NCBI GenBank assembly: GCA_937927945.1
Contig: CALEYW010000036.1
Coordinates: forward strand, 1 to 20,587
Direction: 5' to 3'
DNA length: 20,587 nucleotides
Source of the DNA: an uncultured candidate division WPS-2 bacterium
Lineage (GTDB): Bacteria > Vulcanimicrobiota > Vulcanimicrobiia > Vulcanimicrobiales > Vulcanimicrobiaceae
Below are positions 1 through 5,425 of the stretch, one piece after another (positions within the stretch are counted from its first letter, which is position 1; every line of letters starts with the position of its first letter). The notes beneath the pieces are model-generated. The model saw only the letters and a list, made by a program, of their open reading frames with translations, was not told where the DNA came from and did no database searches. The translations under genes and the position numbers were made by a program.

Positions 1-50
1 ACGCGGTAGCGAATGTATGCGGACCCGCTGTCCGCGATCTCGACGATCAT
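1..50 (-). CDS. Start of an unknown small gene running off the left edge
   Basis: An ATG at 48-50 opens a minus-strand frame that reads MIVEIADSGSAYIRYR and leaves the window. Its ATG overlaps the TGA stop of the next upstream gene as ATGA, the usual arrangement of translationally coupled genes. The visible residues match no family I recognise. Support is only the four-base overlap and the open frame over 16 codons, so the call is tentative. It would be the last visible gene of the hicAB-linked cluster. Confidence 0.4.
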   Translation of the reverse strand, partial: MIVEIADSGSAYIRYR

Positions 51-238
51 CCTGGAGTTGCCCGCCGCGCGGCGCGCGCTGCTTTCACGCGCTCGTAGGC
101 CGCGCTCACGCAGCCGCGGCACGTTAGTCGCCCGGCGCGCGCTGGCGCGGCGCAGCAGATCGAACACAACCCGTCGGCACGCGCGCGGTCGCGCTGATCG
201 CGCTTGCGTTCAGCGTCGCTTTTCGCTGTGGCAGCCAT
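47..238 (-). CDS. Small basic protein with two cysteine knuckles (zinc-ribbon-like)
   Basis: This is a 63-residue protein if it starts at the ATG at 238; a TTG at 244 would add two residues. An Arg/Lys/Glu-rich amino terminus is followed by GLCSICCAAPARAGRLTCRGC and then a basic helix. The CxxC-x(n)-CxxC spacing is what short zinc-ribbon proteins found in phage and mobile regions show, and a zinc site is inferred rather than proven. It starts two bases after the hicB stop, and its own stop overlaps the next start as ATGA, which argues that it is translated. No catalytic residues are visible. It could be a nucleic-acid-binding accessory protein, but function is unknown. Confidence 0.5.
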   Translation of the reverse strand: MAATAKSDAERKRDQRDRARADGLCSICCAAPARAGRLTCRGCVSAAYERVKAARAARRATPG

Positions 239-240
239 AC

Positions 241-447
241 TCAAACGCTGATCTGCTCGACGAGTTCACCCGGGTGCGGCATCGGCTTGCCGAGATCGCG
301 CAAGGCGTCGAGATAGTCGGTGATCGCATCGGGCGCCTGCGCGACGACGTCTTCGCGCGTATCGCCGAGGACGAGCAGGCCGGGCAGGTCCGGGCACATT
401 CCGCCCCAGCTTTCCTCGCCGCGCTCGAGAATGAGGGTGTAGATCAC
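241..447 (-). CDS. hicB: HicB-family antitoxin
   Basis: This 68-residue protein has the HicB partial RNase-H-like fold signature: an amino-terminal strand (MIYTLILERGEESWGGMCPDLPG), the conserved CPDLPG turn at about residues 18-23, then the helix beginning TREDVVAQAPDAI. HicB proteins of this length have only the toxin-binding domain and lack the carboxy-terminal DNA-binding extension. The start is a GTG at 447 whose GTGA overlaps the stop of the hicA frame, the standard toxin-then-antitoxin order. The partner toxin is truncated at its amino end, so this antitoxin probably has no active cognate toxin here. The promoter normally lying ahead of hicA is also missing. Confidence 0.8.
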   Translation of the reverse strand: MIYTLILERGEESWGGMCPDLPGLLVLGDTREDVVAQAPDAITDYLDALRDLGKPMPHPGELVEQISV

Positions 448-599
448 GAGTGAGGTCCGTTCCAGGTTCCGTCGATCTGCTTGATCAGCGTCGCGAGGAG
501 CCCCTTGGGGATGTCCTTGCGGCCGTGGTTAGGGATCGAGACGACGTACGGATACGCGTCGTGGCGGAAGATTTGCCTAAAGGACGACTTCCGCAGCGT
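444..599 (-). pseudogene. hicA: HicA mRNA interferase, 5'-truncated remnant
   Basis: The minus-strand frame ending at 444 encodes about 51 residues. It includes RQIFRHDAYPYVVSIPNHG and then KDIPKGLLATLIKQI, which are the second and third strands and the last helix of the HicA double-stranded-RNA-binding-like fold. A TGA lies in frame just upstream (about 600-602), and no start codon with a sensible amino terminus follows it. The first helix and the glycine-serine-histidine turn holding the catalytic histidine are absent: the sequence has SSFRQ where GSH would stand. HicA toxins cleave mRNA, and this remnant should be inactive. It overlaps hicB by four bases, so the ancestral operon was hicA-hicB. 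The break near 577-600 coincides with the end of the frame of the neighbouring broken Uma2 gene. Confidence 0.7.
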
Positions 600-834
600 T
601 CATCGTGACAGAATCATGCCACCGTGACGGAATCGCGTCAAGCCCCAGGAACGCGCTTGACCGGAAGGCCAGTGCCGGAGGCGCACGGCCGATCCGCCGA
701 ATCCTGAAGTGCCAACCATGTGGCGGTGTGCCATGAAAGGAGATCAGGTGTGATGCATTGGAGACGAGCGTAAGCGAACCGCTGATGACGTATCGAAATG
801 TTGGAAGATCCAGTTGCTCCGGGTGAGCCTGCCG
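600..834. other. Unassigned DNA between the hicA and Uma2 remnants
   Basis: About 235 bases separate the hicA break from the point where Uma2 similarity stops. Frames cross it on the minus strand, but none of the translations resembles the Uma2 carboxy terminus or any family I recognise. It contains two 12-base direct repeats differing by one base (CGTGACAGAATC at 604-615 and CGTGACGGAATC at 623-634), with a 19-base period. No RNA gene or terminator was seen. Confidence 0.35.
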
Positions 835-1308
835 GGTCGGCGTGTTGTTCCACGACCTGATCGACGATGTTGACGATCCAATAGTCGCGCACCCCGCTGC
901 GTGCGTAGGCGGCGAGCTTCTCGCCGCGCTCAGTGGCCAAGGTCGAGTCGGAGACTTCGATGACGAGCAGGGCGTCAGCCCCGCCGGATGCGCGGATTTG
1001 TAGCGGACCGACGACCTTCGCGCGAGCACGAGATCGGGTTGCGGCTCCGAGTGGGAATCAAGCGTGAGCGGTTGCTGAGCCCGCACGACCGCGCGATCAC
1101 GGAACGTCGCGTTCAGGAGCTCGTCCAGCTCGGTGACCGCATAGGCATGCTTTGGGCCGATCGGCGGAATTTCGATGATGCGTCCGTTCAGCAGCTCGAC
1201 GCGCTCGTCCGGGCCGAGGATATTCGCGTCGCCCATGCGGTGGTATTCGACGACGGTAATGGGTCGAAGCAGAACGTGCTCGCTGATTGGTGCAGCCATG
1301 GCACTCAT
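638..1308 (-). pseudogene. Uma2-family nuclease-like gene, frameshifted and 3'-replaced (copy A)
   Basis: This is an A-type Uma2 (DUF820) gene of the PD-(D/E)XK nuclease-like fold. The amino part from the ATG at 1308 is normal (ITVVEYHRMG, PDERVELLNGRIIE, SEPQPDLVLARR). At 979-982 a run of four C (G on the coding strand) has one base too few, so translation leaves the family frame. The proper frame then resumes with ATERGEKLAAYARSGVRDYW and continues to about 835, where similarity ends. The last 40 residues typical of the family (AFPDDAI...ILP) are absent and the open frame runs on to 638. Two independent lesions, one a frameshift and one a lost 3' end, make a pseudogene more likely than a sequencing error. 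The gene lies downstream of the first SEC-C gene. Confidence 0.75.
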
Positions 1309-1342
1309 CGCAGCCTATCTCGGTGGCGTTGCCGATTCGTGA
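1309..1342 (-). promoter_or_regulatory. Conserved Uma2 leader, copy A
   Basis: This is the 34-base leader ending at the ATG of copy A. It reads TCACGAATCGGCAA at its upstream end and CGAGATAGG in the Shine-Dalgarno position, a slightly weakened CGAGG. It has the same length and block order as the leaders of the other copies. Confidence 0.65.
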
Positions 1343-1354
1343 GCGAACGGTGAC

Positions 1355-1386
1355 GGACCCGCAACCGAATTGGGGGTTTGGGGTCC
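1355..1386 (-). terminator. Possible hairpin between SEC-C copy 1 and Uma2 copy A
   Basis: GGACCC at 1355-1360 pairs with GGGTCC at 1381-1386, with AACC/GGTT pairing inside. The structure lies just after the first SEC-C gene on the minus strand. No T-run follows it, so it may attenuate or protect the transcript rather than terminate. The evidence is only the inverted pairing. Confidence 0.25.
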
Positions 1387-1440
1387 TTGGGGCTGCTGTC
1401 GGAACGCAGCCGCGTCGAGAACGGACGAGCGCAGCCGGGC

Positions 1441-2817
1441 TCAGGGACGCCGGATAGACTTCGGACGGAGGCGGGATCGCTCCAAGCCGAGCTCGCGCCA
1501 CACCGGCGTGAAATCGTAGGCGAATCCTCCAGCCCGACGTTGACGTTCGCTCGAGGCGTCCATATCGCGAAGCAGCGCGATGAGGCGTGGCCGAAGACTC
1601 GGTCGCGTTGCGGCTTCGCGCGGCGTCAGTCCGCCGAACATCGGCAGCGATTCGTCGGGCCAGGTCGCATAGTGGCGCGTATAATACTCGCCGAGGATCT
1701 GCGCCTGGATTTCGGCCGGGATCTCAGGGGCGTCGACCGGTTCGGGTGCGCGTTCTACGGTGCTTGGGTCGATCGGTTCGATGGTGTGAAAGGTGGCGTG
1801 CTCGCCGGCGAGGAGCGTGAGTTCGCCGCGAAGTCGCGCCGCGCGCTCGGCAGAGAGAACCTCGCCGCGGAGCTCGTTTCGCGTGAGCTGCACGTCGCCA
1901 AGAACCCGCCGCTCGTCGCCGTTTGGCTCGAGCCAGGTGAAGCCGTTCTCGTCGTTCTCGTCGTTCTGGCTGAACCGCTCAGCAGCACGAAGACGTTCGA
2001 GCAGCGCATCTCGATCATGCACCGCGAACGTCACGGCGTGAAAGGCGATCGGATCGCCATCCATTGTCCGAAGCGCGCTCAATCCCCGTGCGCGTCGATC
2101 AGCCGCTGCTTCGAGGCGATCGATCCAATACTCGTTCACGAGCATGGGGATCGCGACGCGTAGCATTTCCTCCGCGAGACCCTCGTTCTCGCGACGAAGC
2201 CGTCGCCGCAGTGACCGGATGTCTTTCAGAAGAGGCTCGGCATCGAGCTGCGTGAACGGGATCACCGGATGTTCGAGCTCGGTCGTGCCCAAGGTCTTGC
2301 CGGCGATCAGGCGGGCGGCGATAACGTCCCCGGGGACCACCTGCTGCGTCGCCCTGCGCTCGGTGACGGTGACGTCCTCACGGTCCAGCAGGTCCCGGAG
2401 GTGCAGCGCCTGGTCGGGGTCGACCGCGACGACCGTGTAGACGCGCATCCGGGTGGCGGCGAGACAATCGAGGTAGCGGCGCTGACCCGGAGTGAGCCGC
2501 CCTGCGTAGCGGCGGTGGAACCGAGCGAGGACGGCGGCCTTGGGATCGTCCACGATCACCCACGCGAGCCAAGCGTCCTGCACGAGATCGAGCTCCAGGA
2601 CGTCGTCGCGTTCGGATTCAGCTCGGCCGCCCAGGAAATCGTCCGCCGAAGCCCAGATGTCCACCGAAGCCCGCACGAACTGTTCGAGCGATTGCAGCAC
2701 GCTTACCCGGTCGGCAATTTCGTAGCGTGACGCTGGCACGCTTCGTAGGCAACAGAGCTTGTGTTTCTTGCCGCTCCCGCACGGACAGGGCTGGTTCCGA
2801 GCAACTCCACTCTCCAC
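1441..2817 (-). CDS. SEC-C zinc-binding protein, copy 1
   Basis: This is a roughly 458-residue protein whose amino end carries a SEC-C motif, NQPCPCGSGKKHKLCC (C11, C13, C22, C23 from the chosen start), the zinc knuckle also found at the end of SecA. The middle is helical and charged, with no recognised catalytic site. Near the carboxy end is MFGGLTPREAATRPSLRPRL, a sequence style seen at the ends of other SEC-C proteins. A GTG at 2835 is possible. I chose the GTG at 2817 because the second copy of this protein aligns from exactly that codon, and its counterpart of the 2835 codon is GGG. A 9-base tandem duplication adds NDENDENG near residue 290. The gene follows vapC and precedes Uma2 copy A on the same strand. 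Its function is unknown; zinc binding is inferred. Confidence 0.75.
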   Translation of the reverse strand: MESGVARNQPCPCGSGKKHKLCCLRSVPASRYEIADRVSVLQSLEQFVRASVDIWASADDFLGGRAESERDDVLELDLVQDAWLAWVIVDDPKAAVLARFHRRYAGRLTPGQRRYLDCLAATRMRVYTVVAVDPDQALHLRDLLDREDVTVTERRATQQVVPGDVIAARLIAGKTLGTTELEHPVIPFTQLDAEPLLKDIRSLRRRLRRENEGLAEEMLRVAIPMLVNEYWIDRLEAAADRRARGLSALRTMDGDPIAFHAVTFAVHDRDALLERLRAAERFSQNDENDENGFTWLEPNGDERRVLGDVQLTRNELRGEVLSAERAARLRGELTLLAGEHATFHTIEPIDPSTVERAPEPVDAPEIPAEIQAQILGEYYTRHYATWPDESLPMFGGLTPREAATRPSLRPRLIALLRDMDASSERQRRAGGFAYDFTPVWRELGLERSRLRPKSIRRP

Positions 2818-2862
2818 GTCGCAGCGGTTCGACACGCCGTGCCGCGACGCTTCGTGGAGCGG

Positions 2863-3339
2863 TTACGTGCGTTCTGGGCGAGTTCGACGAGCCGCTGCGG
2901 ATGGTGACTTCGCGCTCGGATCCGCGGCCGTTGCGTGAACGGTCACGATGTCGACGAGACCGGTAAGGTCTTCGAAGTCCGCGGGATTGCGCGTGTAGAG
3001 CGGGAGCTGTGCCGCAAGCGCGGTGGCGGCGATCAGCAGATCGACAGCTCGCCGTCCGCGGGCCTTGCGCCCGGCCGCAGCCGCCGCAGCGTAGACGCGG
3101 CCGTACGCTCGAGCCGCATTGGCGTCGAATGGTAGTGGTGCGAACGTTGCCTCGGTCCGCTGGAGGCGCTCCTGGCGTCGAGCTCGCTCGTCCGGATCTT
3201 CTGTTGCGTGTGGTCCGGCGGCCAGTTCGGCGAGGGTTACGGCCGCGATCGTCATCTCATCAGGGAGACCGTCGGCGTCGATTCGTTCCAGGTCGATTAC
3301 GACCGACGTGTCGATGAGGCCGCGGAGGCGATCAGGCAC
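2863..3339 (-). CDS. vapC: VapC-type PIN-domain ribonuclease toxin
   Basis: This 158-residue PIN-domain protein belongs to a family that cleaves RNA (often tRNA or rRNA) with a metal-binding acidic cluster. The candidate acidic residues are all visible: D10 in LIDTSVVIDLE, E38 in VTLAELAAG, D100 in RRAVDLLIAATA and D121 in YTRNPADFEDL. It starts at a GTG at 3339 and overlaps the antitoxin stop by eight bases, so the two are translated from one message. The last 20 residues are a loose Pro/Arg/Ser-rich tail beyond the normal PIN fold. Everything needed for an active toxin appears intact. Confidence 0.88.
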   Translation of the reverse strand: MPDRLRGLIDTSVVIDLERIDADGLPDEMTIAAVTLAELAAGPHATEDPDERARRQERLQRTEATFAPLPFDANAARAYGRVYAAAAAAGRKARGRRAVDLLIAATALAAQLPLYTRNPADFEDLTGLVDIVTVHATAADPSAKSPSAAARRTRPERT

Positions 3340-3586
3340 GCGGCGTAGGGTTTTGGATCGCTACGGCATCGAGATCGGCCCGGAGCCGCCGGGAATCGAT
3401 GGCTGGTGCGTTCGCAAAAGCGGCGAGCACGGCCGCTTTGGGAACGAAGCCGCGGCGTAGCAGTGGCGTTAGCTCGCCGACGGGAACGCCGTTGCGCGTA
3501 ACCACAAAAGACTCGCCCGCGTCGAGGGCACGCATGACCTCGCCGCTGGCGTTGCGCAATTCGCGCTGAGTGATTTCCTGTGGCAT
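3332..3586 (-). CDS. vapB: Phd/YefM-family antitoxin (VapB)
   Basis: This is an 84-residue protein from the ATG at 3586. The amino end reads QRELRNASGEVMRALDAGE, then FVVTRNGVPVGELTPL, the Phd/YefM DNA-binding fold. The tail (AIDSRRLRADLDAVAIQNPTPRA) is the usual flexible toxin-binding arm. A second ATG at 3595 would overlap the -10 box, so the start at 3586, seven bases downstream of TACAAT, is preferred; the transcript would then be nearly leaderless. It neutralises the downstream PIN toxin and probably represses its own promoter through the adjacent inverted repeat. Confidence 0.85.
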   Translation of the reverse strand: MPQEITQRELRNASGEVMRALDAGESFVVTRNGVPVGELTPLLRRGFVPKAAVLAAFANAPAIDSRRLRADLDAVAIQNPTPRA

Positions 3587-3593
3587 GGGTCGC

Positions 3594-3623
3594 ATTGTAG
3601 CACGTGTGCTACGGTCGCGTCGA
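3594..3623 (-). promoter_or_regulatory. vapBC promoter with overlapping operator
   Basis: On the minus strand a -10 box TACAAT (3594-3599) sits seven bases ahead of the vapB ATG. A weak -35 (TCGACG, 3618-3623) lies 18 bases upstream. A perfect inverted repeat, GTAGCAC-GT-GTGCTAC in plus-strand reading (3597-3612), overlaps the -10 box and fills the spacer. This is the geometry expected for repression by the VapBC complex. The repeat and the box are visible; the regulation is inferred. Confidence 0.55.
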
Positions 3624-3682
3624 GTCTGGGCACGACCACGCTTCCTAAGCGCCCACGAGAAAGGCGGCGGCTAGGCGAGTGA

Positions 3683-4096
3683 CCTCTCGAATGTGCGTAC
3701 ACGACGCTGCTTGCGGCATTTCCAGGACAACCAAGCGATCCGGCAACCGCACTCTTTTTACTCGACGAGTCGAAGCGACACTATGAGGCGCTGACGACGG
3801 GCGCGAAATCGGTCGAGGGCAAGGCAACACAAGTCCTGGCATTGGCAGCCGGCGGATCAAGCGCCCTTGTGCTGTTCGGTGTGCCCAAGGATGGGCACAT
3901 GATTGCGCCCGGACCGCTCATCGATGCCGCCCTAGCGTTGACCCTTTGCGCGCTGCTGTCGCTGCTCTTCGTATTGCGGGTCAAGGCGCGGAACGAACCT
4001 AGCGTTGCGGAATATCTAAGCGCACCGATGGCCGCGGACCCGGCGAACCGCACGGCCCTAGCGATGAGCCTCGCCGAAGATTTCGAGGCACGGTGT
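3683..4096 (+). pseudogene. Two-helix membrane protein, remnant truncated at both ends
   Basis: An open plus-strand frame follows a TGA at 3680-3682 and reads coherent protein: LFLLDESKRHYEALTTGAKS, then EGKATQVLALAAGGSSALVL, then a second hydrophobic span LIDAALALTLCALLSLLFVL. It ends in a charged carboxy part containing AMSLAEDFEAR. The two hydrophobic stretches suggest a small inner-membrane protein with a cytoplasmic helix in front. No ATG or GTG precedes the helical part, and the only in-frame candidate is a TTG at 3842 that would remove it. After about 4096 the frame continues only as the complement of a broken Uma2 gene. I do not recognise the family. It is probably a host gene truncated by recombination. 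Confidence 0.5.
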
Positions 4097-4493
4097 GAGC
4101 TCGTGCGGATCGTGATAGTGGATGAGGATGTCGCCCTCGAGATCAACGACGATGTAGTCGGGACGCCGAATCGTGCGTAGACGCGAAGCTTCGGGCCCGT
4201 GTCTTTGCCGAGCGACGAGTCGGCCAGCTCGATGACGGCGTAGATCTGCTCGGGCGTCGGGCCGCGCGCGACTTCGTCCCAATGAAGCGGGGCGAGAATG
4301 GCGAGGTCGGGCTGCGGCTCATTCTTGCGGCGGAGCGGAAAGGAGCCTTGCGGAATAACGGAGGAATTGCCGGCAAGCGCCGCGGCCAGTACGCGCTGAT
4401 GCGAGCATGGCGGCCCCAATGGCGGTTCCGATGGTACTCGTCGACCGTAAACTCTCGGAGCTTATACTCGATCGCCATCGCCATATCACTCAT
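4058..4493 (-). pseudogene. B-type Uma2 gene with internal deletion, frameshifts and a lost 3' end (copy B)
   Basis: From the ATG at 4493 the frame reads MSDMAMAIEYKLREFTVDEY and HR, then jumps to NRHWGRHARISAY. About 27 residues, including the ERVELLDG block, are deleted. After ISAY the family sequence shifts frame (PQGSFPLRRKNEPQPDLAIL and VIELADSSLGKDTGPKL). After RFG it shifts again (PDYIVVDLEGDILIHYHDPH). Similarity stops near 4097, where the DNA becomes the tail of a membrane-protein remnant on the other strand. The QPD, E and K positions are present but lie in different frames, so no nuclease-like protein can be made. Its 34-base leader is still recognisable. Confidence 0.8.
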
Positions 4494-4527
4494 CCGACCC
4501 AACCTCGGGGTGATTACCGCTGCGGGA
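4494..4527 (-). promoter_or_regulatory. Uma2 leader, copy B (diverged)
   Basis: The leader keeps the 34-base length, the CGG-TAA block and CGAGG, but begins TCCCGCA where the others have TCACGAA. The upstream end also encodes the last residues and TAA stop of Uma2 fragment C, which points to a recombination joint inside or next to the leader. Confidence 0.5.
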
Positions 4528-4768
4528 GTAAGTCGTCCGCGGCAATCGCGTCGTCGGGAAATGCGAGCGGAGAAACGTCCTCACCGCGCCGCACGATACG
4601 TTTCGTACGATACCGATCGCCGTGGGGATCGGTGTACGTCTCAACCACGCCGTCAGTCAGGTTGACGATCCAGTATTCGGGGACGGAGAACCGGCCATCC
4701 GTTGGCGCCGGCCCGCGCACGTTCGCGATCTCGACCCCGGCTGAATCCGGAAGGTCAATCCGTTCCAA
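4514..4768 (-). pseudogene. A-type Uma2 carboxy-terminal fragment (copy C)
   Basis: The frame ending at 4514 encodes VPEYWIVNLTDGVVETYTDP and the normal A-type ending (LAFPDDAIAADDLLPQR). Upstream of VPEYW only a short odd stretch (GVEIANVRGPAPTDGRF) remains, so the amino half with the QPD motif and the K-containing motif is missing. An in-frame ATG at 4768 overlaps the end of copy D by 14 bases, so a small protein could be made, but it would lack the catalytic core. Its 3' part is nearly identical in DNA to copy E, forming one arm of the 153-base direct repeat. Confidence 0.7.
4532..4684. repeat. 153-base direct repeat, left arm (in Uma2 C)
   Basis: This arm aligns without gaps to 6869-7021, with about 11 differences counted by eye. 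Both arms encode the last 50 or so residues of an A-type Uma2 protein. They flank Uma2 D and SEC-C copy 2, so recombination between them could delete or duplicate that block. Confidence 0.75.
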
Positions 4769-5342
4769 GGATCTCGTTCACCTCGACGGCGTCGTTTGGG
4801 AACGCGCGCGATGCGAGACGTTGGTCACGCGAGACGGTGGCATGCGACCGATATCGGTCAACGTCAGGTTCGGTGTAGACGTCGATGCGCTGGTGGCGGA
4901 TGTCGACGATCCAATACTCCGGAATCGCGGCGGTTGCGTAGGCCTTCAGTTTTTCACCGCGATCATAGGTCAGGGTCGCATCCGAAACCTCGATCACGAC
5001 CAGCGCGTCGGCCGGGGTCGGGTGCGCATCAAGGTAGCGTTCGCGCGGTCCGCGGACAACCGCGATGTCGGGCTGCGGCTCAGAGAAATTGTCGAGGCGG
5101 ACCGGGCCTTGGCAGAAAGGAACCGCGCGGTCGCCCAGCATGATCAGGAGCTTCGCGTGGAGCGCGGCCACGGCATAGTTGTGACGCGGTCCGATCGGCG
5201 GCATCTCGACAATGCGCCCGTTCAGCAGCTCGACGCGCTCGTCGGGCCGCAATATGCCGACTGCGCCCATGCGGTAGTATTCGTCGACCGTGATTGGTCG
5301 GGTCCGTACGCTGAGCACCGTAGATGCCGCCATGTCACTCAC
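4755..5342 (-). CDS. Uma2-family PD-(D/E)XK nuclease-like protein, A-type, intact (copy D)
   Basis: This is a 195-residue protein starting at a GTG at 5342, with GAGGT eight bases upstream; an ATG three codons further in is the alternative. The Uma2 core is complete: ITVDEYYRMG, PDERVELLNGRIVEMPPIG, EPQPDIAVVRG (D92), VVIEVSDATL (E118), DRGEKLKAYA (K131), PEYWIVDI and the AFPNDAVEVNEIL ending. The D, E and K are the expected metal-binding and catalytic set of the fold. Whether Uma2 proteins cut DNA in the cell is not established. It lies 83 bases downstream of SEC-C copy 2 on the same strand, parallel to copy A and SEC-C copy 1, so the pair is probably co-transcribed. Confidence 0.88.
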   Translation of the reverse strand: MSDMAASTVLSVRTRPITVDEYYRMGAVGILRPDERVELLNGRIVEMPPIGPRHNYAVAALHAKLLIMLGDRAVPFCQGPVRLDNFSEPQPDIAVVRGPRERYLDAHPTPADALVVIEVSDATLTYDRGEKLKAYATAAIPEYWIVDIRHQRIDVYTEPDVDRYRSHATVSRDQRLASRAFPNDAVEVNEILGTD

Positions 5343-5376
5343 GCAACCGTACCTCGTCGGTGTTACCGGTTCGTGA
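5343..5376 (-). promoter_or_regulatory. Conserved Uma2 leader, copy D
   Basis: The leader begins TCACGAACCGGTAACACC and has CGAGGTACGG as Shine-Dalgarno, followed by a GTG start. GGCCATCGCGCGG precedes it directly. Here and in copy J the upstream block forms a small inverted repeat, CGGT-CACGA-ACCG. Confidence 0.65.
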
Positions 5377-5425
5377 CCGCGCGATGGCCAACCTTGACAG
5401 GGCTCTTTCGTCCTTCGCAGCCGGC

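Noticed and set aside
604..634. Direct repeats considered as replication iterons or a CRISPR repeat
   Set aside because: There are only two units, with a 19-base period and no initiator gene, spacer array or AT-rich region.
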